The notes under the pieces were generated by a model that was not told the DNA's origin, made no database searches, and saw nothing but the letters and a program-made list of their open reading frames with translations. From Apostichopus californicus (lineage: Eukaryota; Echinodermata; Holothuroidea; Aspidochirotida; Stichopodidae), in NCBI GenBank assembly GCA_020650975.1, contig JAIPMN010042375.1:1-20000 (forward strand): DNA of 20,000 nt, in the 5' to 3' direction. Below, piece by piece: positions 15,228-20,000 of this stretch (its first letter is position 1; each line of letters opens with the position of its first letter). Both the position numbers and the translations under genes were made by a program.

Positions 15228-15247
15228 GTTGTGGGACGTCCCACAAC
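15228..15247. repeat. 20-bp perfect palindrome GTTGTGGGACGTCCCACAAC
   Basis: An exact inverted repeat with no spacer. The half-word GTGGGAC/GTCCCAC occurs again at about 15078 (TGTGGGACAG) and 15267 (GTCCCACATG), so three related words lie within 200 bp. It could form a cruciform or be a dimeric protein site. Confidence 0.9.
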
Positions 15248-15450
15248 GGTAGGTCACACAGTTTTTGTCCCACATGTGCTGGTGTATGTCAATCACACTG
15301 TCCTACATCAGTATGCAATGTAAACACACGCACACACACGACCTTCAAAACCTGTATACGCCACTGAGTCGACAGTTGGTGAAGATAGTAATGAAATGTC
15401 GGAGAATACAAATCGAAATTTGGTTACCAATAGTCGTAGGTTTTAGTAAA

Positions 15451-15668
15451 AAGTAATATTTTCGAGAATAAAAGTCAACATTTCGAGAAACTATAATCAA
15501 CATAAGTCGTAATTTCAATTTAAAATGTCAAACTATATGTAATTATATTGAAAGGTTAGGAAACTTAGTCAAAACCATTTTGAAGAAAATGACATTTAGT
15601 GAAACTGGCCGAAATTTTGAGACAAAATTGTAAAAATGTTGAGATAATGAGTGGAAATTTCGAGATAT
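15451..15668. repeat. Degenerate ATTTCGAGA-type tandem repeat
   Basis: Recurring words TATTTTCGAGAATAAAAGTC, AACATTTCGAGAAACTATAA, GTCGTAATTTC, GAAATTTTGAGACAAAATTG, AATGTTGAGATAATGAG and GGAAATTTCGAGATA, spaced about 20-25 bases with an AGTCAACA-like linker. Same family as 11427-11505. Confidence 0.7.
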
Positions 15669-16813
15669 CCGTTTAGTAATGAGGCTCATCAATTAAAGTG
15701 ACTGGACTGCTTATTCTAACGGGAGCAGCGTACGAAAATTGATTACTACTGTAATGTGGCGAATATCGCCTGTAGCTCGGTACTATCATTGCCTCCTGGG
15801 GGAAATTTTTTGATAGGCTATTTCGGAAGCCTAGCTCCAAGAAAAATTATTAAAAAGTTCTGTTGATTTAAAGATTATTTATTCTCTTCGTTATATAATT
15901 AGGAGTACAGTTAAACGCTGTAAAATTACTTGAAGATACTGATTAGAAACAATAAATTGGTTTAAATTATATGGCCATAATATACAGATCGTGAGTACTG
16001 GGTGATCCCTTTTCCAGAACTGATTTGCCTCTATACAAACTGTCCAGAAGTTGTAAAACTTGGGGTCACACGTGATGGGGCATCTGGTCCATGATTGGTT
16101 CAATATTACCTACTTCGGGACAGCATTAATATTCACCAAATCTATCACAGAATGAATCAATTATGTGTGAGAAAGATAATAATATTTTGGTTATGTTATT
16201 CCTTGTCTGAAAATACAGGCTCCTAAACTGGACGTCTGAAAATGGACCGAACAATATTATGTATTTTTTTATTCGAGAACCGTGGGAATTAACGAGGGGA
16301 AGCTTCAAAGCCAAAAGTGCAAAGGGATAAAGACCTAGCAGAGAAAGTGCCCCTCTGATGTTGTACCCCCCCCCCCACACACTTTTTGGAAGCTTCCTAC
16401 CCCCTGGCGTTTATGAGTGGTTTGTGTCATCATTTACCCCACCACCTTTCCTAAACAAATATTATAAAATACTTCTACAGATTATTCTTTTATACGTCCT
16501 ACAATGCTTCCTAAAAATGTTCTTCATTTCCCCTCGTTTACCTCCTCATTTAGCCCCCCCCCCCCACCCCCCACCCTCCACCCTCAAAACATGGGCGCGA
16601 ACGGTGTATACTACTACTACTTAATTACTGGTAGTATTTGTCCTCACTGATACATTTCATTGTCATATCATTACTACTGCAGTTCATGTGATGCTTTGAC
16701 TAAAAGCCCCAAGAATTGCACTCACCACATTAGAGCAAAGAAGTGATAGACGCGGTAAATGTTGTACAGAGGCACCAGACAGCTTTAAGATGCCATAAGA
16801 TTGCTTTTTACAG

Positions 16814-17017
16814 TTAATTATAGCTGCGAATTATAGTAATATCAGCAACAAATTCGCAGAACCACTGTGAAAGTACTTTTGCAAAATTCTGGCAATTTTC
16901 GGCAGATTCAGCTTCATATTCAACAGCATCTTCAGATCCATACCACATTAACTCATTTCCACAGAGATGGGACCAATATTGATGATTTGTTACTATACAT
17001 AACGGATCTGCTTTCAT
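16814..17017 (-). CDS. Hypothetical small ORF, 67 codons, function unknown
   Basis: An ATG-to-stop ORF on the minus strand with a protein-like composition (four Trp, four Cys, balanced charges, no low complexity): MKADPLCIVTNHQYWSHLC, then GNELMWYGSEDAVEYEAES, then AENCQNFAKVLSQWFCEF and VADITIIRSYN. The frame is open for only about 13 codons upstream before a stop. I do not recognise a family. No signal peptide or membrane segment is evident. It could be a terminal exon of a minus-strand gene, a small single-exon gene or chance. Its head-to-head position with the plus-strand gene at 18.7 kb is compatible with a divergent pair but proves nothing. Confidence 0.2.
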   Translation of the reverse strand: MKADPLCIVTNHQYWSHLCGNELMWYGSEDAVEYEAESAENCQNFAKVLSQWFCEFVADITIIRSYN

Positions 17018-17246
17018 TGTGATTGTGGAGCAGATTGCGTGAAGAGAATGACGTTTTTAGCACGTTTCGAATGTCCTTTGCTTGTTGATATGTATCACGA
17101 TCAAAGAACTATTTCTATGATCACGATGTAATTCTGTGATGTACTGAAGATGCTGTCGAATGTAAGGGCTGACTCTAGTGCTGAATATTATTCTAGCTTC
17201 ATGTTTGTCCCAAACGCGGCAAATGCGCAATCTTTACCAAGGCTAT

Positions 17247-17260
17247 GTAGCCTAGGCTAC
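17247..17260. repeat. 14-bp palindrome GTAGCCTAGGCTAC
   Basis: A perfect palindrome, followed by CTTGTTAGGCTAGTAAG. It is one of several AGGCCTA/TAGGCTA words in 17.2-17.9 kb. Confidence 0.85.
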
Positions 17261-17534
17261 CTTGTTAGGCTAGTAAGTAGTTGTACGTAGGGACCATCTT
17301 TGGTCTTTACCCGGCTAAGGCTTGACACAAAGTTTTGATGTCTGTTTCATCCTGGATCTGAGAATAACGCATGTAAGAAATTAAATGTTTGTTTTGTGTG
17401 TTGAATGGAGGCAAGCTTTGGGAACATAAGGACCGTGTCTAGACTAACTCAGCCGTAATATTAATACCCCTACTAACTTGGGTGTCAGAACTTCGCAGTG
17501 TCCATGTAGTAGCAAGTACTAGTAACTACTGAAG

Positions 17535-17607
17535 TTAAGGCCTAAGCTAGTAATTGATAGTGTTACTTGTTAGTAACAAGTTGTTACCCTTACTGCCTTA
17601 GGCCTAA
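17535..17607. repeat. Nested inverted repeat of 73 bp
   Basis: Outer arms TTAAGGCCTAAG (17535-17546) and CTTAGGCCTAA (17597-17607) are complementary except for one extra base. The inner arms form the 17-bp palindrome ACTTGTTA-G-TAACAAGT at 17565-17581. All share nearly one centre, so a long imperfect hairpin is possible. Confidence 0.75.
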
Positions 17608-18719
17608 CGAACTTATGTCATGATAGCAATGGTTTCAGTTTCAGCACTGTTAATATTTGCCTTTGGAAATATGAAAATACATTACAGAGAAAATTACAAC
17701 TTTCAGATCTAAGTGGCACTAGCCTATAGGCCTACGGCATAGTCAGCATTGCAGATTTTCAAATGACACTGGAGTGCAATTGACAGCTCCCAGACATAAC
17801 TTCCAAATTAGGACTAGGCATTTCTTCCCGTCTTGAACTTCGCTAGGCCTATGCATAAACGAACCGACGGTGTAACAAGGTGACCATATGAGCATGACAC
17901 ATTGCACTTAGTTCATTTTTTGCATTTCTCTGTGTATTAAGGGTGTTGCTTCAAAGTTGCAAAGTGTTCTGCAAGTACTCCGAGTCCTATAATAGTATGT
18001 CTATAAATATAATATAGCAAAGCCAAAGAATCAAAGACCTCGATTCCTCATAGCATCTTGAATGCATCAACGTGTACAATGTTATGAAATGAATACAACT
18101 TGACAGATACAACCGTATTCTAAAATGGTCAGGAAATGATGTCTGTATGTTTTTCAATCATGTCCCTGATGAACACCAGTGTATATAATTCTTAACATTT
18201 GTGTTAAGGATCTTTGCAACCAAATTTTGGGTTATAAAATTATATCATGTCAGTACAGTTTCAGATGTAAGAGATGCTCAGTTATTGCCACATTAAAGTC
18301 AAGTCTGTATACTATGTTGTATGCTTAGTTCATTAGCGAGCTAAGTTAGTGAGGTCAAGTAACCAAAACGCCATGTAAAGCATACATGGGTGATTAATTC
18401 AGCATTTTTCATAATCCTGATAAAACACCAAGATTAGGAGACAAGACCATTTGCAAGAGAATATTGTCCATCACATAGCCCATAGCTTTGATAACTTAAA
18501 TATGTTATTTAATATTTCGAAAATTCAAAATACTTCCCTTTGAGCGGAAAAGTGTCAGAACAGATCAAAAGGACAAATCACAAGTGAATTTGGGTTCTTT
18601 GTTGGCCTACTTTCAGCTCAAGTAATATTATCTATACAATAATCAAGGTACTTGGAATATAACCTCCATTTTTTTATATTGTTTTGGTCTTTAATTCAAA
18701 AGCTTTAAAAGAAAAAATT

Positions 18720-18886
18720 ATGGGGACTGAAAGAACACCAAGACATTCAGGCAGATTAAGAGAGAAGTCCAAACGGGAGTTTAGAATGCCAAGCAGAGAT
18801 GACGTCTTGGATGAAATCGAGGCAATACCATATCGAAACTTAGGTCACCTTAAGCCAAGGAAGATAATCAACGAATTCACCAAAGA
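18720..18886 (+). CDS. Exon 1 (coding start) of the plus-strand gene
   Basis: The first ATG is at 18720-18722 and gives 55 codons plus two bases (GA-). The donor is AAAGA|GTAAGT at 18887-18888, a near-perfect intron start. Without the splice the frame ends at the TAA inside the donor. The frame is also open upstream for about 12 codons. A plausible acceptor (TTAATTCAAAAG at 18691-18702, after a T-rich tract) suggests that an earlier, possibly untranslated, exon exists. Confidence 0.7.
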
Positions 18887-20000
18887 GTAAGTAACACTTA
18901 CATTGTGAACTCAGTCATATTATAAAGCAAGTTATGCATGCAAAACTGCTGCAAAACTGGAAGAAAATGCTTTCTTCTTGTCCCTTTCAAGATTTTATTT
19001 TGGGGGGGGGGGGGGGAGAGACAAGGAGCTTTCTCAGTAAATTGCCATCGCAAGGGAATGCTCACCCTAAACTGAAGTACTTGGTACAGTAAATACAATC
19101 TTGAGTCTTTGAGGTAAAATATTTTGTCAACATGTAAATTTATGTTTTTTTCTCAGAAAGGGCAGCTTGGTTTGCTTTTTGAACAGTGTCTAAAATTTTT
19201 TCCTTTCTGGTTTCAATCTCCCTTTCAAAGGCATAATTCGTACAACAATAGGACCGATCTACCAGAGTATTCTGAAGATGAGGAAAGCCTCTCCGACTTC
19301 ATAGTTGAAACACCCACTTCTAGCAAACGAAAGAGACGAAAGAATGATCTTGAAACCAGTCACAGGAAGAGAAGACAGAGAGTAAGAGCTCTAGATTCAG
19401 ATTCTGAAGAGGAAGAAGTGGTTAGTATATATAGTGCAGATTTATAAGAGAATTTGCTGTTTGTAATATGGACAATCTTTCTGATGATAAATTATTTCTG
19501 AAAGAAGAATATCATTATTAACTGACCTGGAAGATCTACCTCAGTGCATTTTATTGTAAACAAAATGTTTTTGAAATAAATGGTTGACTGTTGTTGGAAC
19601 AACCTGAAGAATATGTTTTCATTGTCTGATATTGAGTTATCAATCCCAAACCATTGGCAACTATCACCCCTTGAAATAGGACAAAGGTCTATTAATTTTG
19701 TTAATCTTCGCTGTAATGAATCCTGTTCTCTCCGACTGGAATTTTCCAAGTCTACTTGCAAAGAATGTTTATGAAACATTAACAGTACAAATTTACAGTA
19801 CAAAAGGTATAATAGATGAAGGGGAGAAATTAAAAAAGAAAACACAATTAGCTTAATAATAATATGTGCTGCACAGTTCTGCAACTGTTTTTTGCTTTCG
19901 TGGGGTAGTTAATAGTTGAGGAAGATGTAATTCCCAAAAGCAAAGTTGAATCAATATCAAAACAACAGATAATCACTGCAGTCCAGCAGTGCTTATCTGC
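18720..20000 (+). CDS. Unrecognised charged nuclear-type protein, 5' part of a spliced gene
   Basis: This is the gene-level entry. Three exons (18720-18886, 19231-19420, 19909-20000) join in frame for 149 codons and run off the right edge. The protein begins MGTERTPRHSGRLREKSKRE, then has a mixed helical stretch (RDDVLDEIEAIPYRNLGHL) and an acidic patch LPEYSEDEESLSDFIVE. Two basic clusters follow (KRKRRK at residues 88-93, HRKRRQR at 100-106), then the acidic run DSDSEEEEV. Alternating basic and acidic clusters with an S-G-R-L motif near the N-terminus are usual in nuclear or chromatin proteins. The SDFIV acidic motif resembles one seen before DUF4211 in CCDC82-like proteins, but that is weak. 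No catalytic domain is visible in this part. I assign no function. Confidence 0.7.
18887..19230 (+). other. Intron of the plus-strand gene with a G15 tract
   Basis: An intron of 344 bases with GTAAGT at the start and a pyrimidine-rich end. It contains fifteen Gs at 19002-19016. No coding content is recognised. Confidence 0.65.
19231..19420 (+). CDS. Exon 2 of the plus-strand gene
   Basis: The acceptor CTCCCTTTCAAAG ends at 19230. The first base G completes GAG (Glu) with the GA- left by exon 1. Then come 63 codons ending GAAGTG|GTTAGT in phase 0. The exon encodes the acidic DLPEYSEDEESLSDFIVE segment, both basic clusters and the DSDSEEEEV run. Phase agreement at both junctions supports the model. 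Confidence 0.75.
19421..19908 (+). other. Second intron of the plus-strand gene
   Basis: An intron of 488 bases with GTTAGT at the start and TTTTTTGCTTTC before the acceptor. A minus-strand ORF (19492-19884) and a plus-strand ORF (19580-19774) overlap in antisense here. Neither has recognisable features and both are probably chance. Confidence 0.6.
19909..20000 (+). CDS. Exon 3 of the plus-strand gene, cut by the window edge
   Basis: The acceptor is TTTTTTGCTTTCGTGGGGTAG, ending at 19908. In phase 0, as required, it reads LIVEEDVIPKSKVESISKQ, then QIITAVQQCLS, open to the window end. An alternative acceptor (TTAATAG, ending at 19915) would change the phase and fits less well. The acidic-then-helical text continues the style of exon 2. 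Confidence 0.6.

Larger units (their letters stand above)
14475..16813. other. Intergenic stretch
   Basis: AT-rich, with the palindrome and degenerate repeat listed separately, a CA-rich run at 15324-15339, and C runs at 16366-16376 and 16554-16565. The ORFs here are at most 88 codons and are low-complexity or lack protein-like features. Confidence 0.55.
17018..18702. other. Upstream region of the plus-strand gene, palindrome-rich
   Basis: No coding sequence is recognised. It contains GCGGCAAATGCGCAATC at about 17217-17233 (a weak NRF1-like word), the palindrome GTAGCCTAGGCTAC at 17247-17260, many TAGGCCTA words, and a nested inverted repeat at 17535-17607. The promoter and any untranslated exon of the gene at 18720 are expected here but cannot be placed. 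Confidence 0.5.

Noticed and set aside
16358..16624. Proline-rich ORF of 88 codons
   Set aside because: The prolines come from C homopolymers at both ends and the frame has no other features.
19492..19884. Minus-strand ORF of 130 codons
   Set aside because: Low-complexity hydrophobic start from AT-rich sequence and no family features. It lies in the intron between phase-consistent plus-strand exons.

Overview
The window is eukaryotic nuclear DNA. It is AT-rich, has short protein-coding exons with GT-AG boundaries, long introns, a retrotransposon tail, MITE-like elements, satellites and many homopolymer runs. Nothing in it looks bacterial, organellar or viral. The exon sequences are clearly animal. 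Frequent TACTGTA/TACAGTA and TAGGCCTA words, together with the repeat style, suggest a marine invertebrate, possibly a deuterostome. That placement is inference, and the species cannot be fixed from the sequence.

Positions 1-10788, minus strand: the 5' half of the gene for the exocyst subunit Sec15 (EXOC6/EXOC6B in vertebrates). Five consecutive coding exons can be read with matching splice phases, covering about the first 224 residues. The gene continues past the left edge. Two different first coding exons, at 6153-6281 and 10640-10788, encode the same N-terminal segment of the family. Both end in the same splice phase onto the exon at 3312-3477, so they look like duplicated, mutually exclusive alternative 5' exons. 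At the left edge, the 3' end of the last visible exon and its splice donor have been duplicated into a 226-bp tandem array. The introns hold a MITE-like element, a foldback element and local duplications. A 5'-truncated LINE and a 31-bp minisatellite lie between the two alternative first exons.

Positions 10.8-16.8 kb: intergenic. An NRF1-like palindrome sits just upstream of the distal Sec15 exon. A composite repeat block (about 12.69-14.48 kb) carries telomere-like hexamers, a degenerate 21-bp array whose unit reappears inverted at the far end, and nuclear-receptor-like direct repeats. Related ATTTCGA-rich degenerate arrays lie on either side of the block.

Positions 16.8-20 kb: a weak minus-strand ORF (16814-17017), a palindrome-rich spacer, and then the 5' part of a plus-strand gene (three exons, 149 codons, continuing past the right edge). 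This gene encodes an unrecognised, highly charged, probably nuclear protein. It and Sec15 are transcribed divergently, with about 8 kb between their coding starts.
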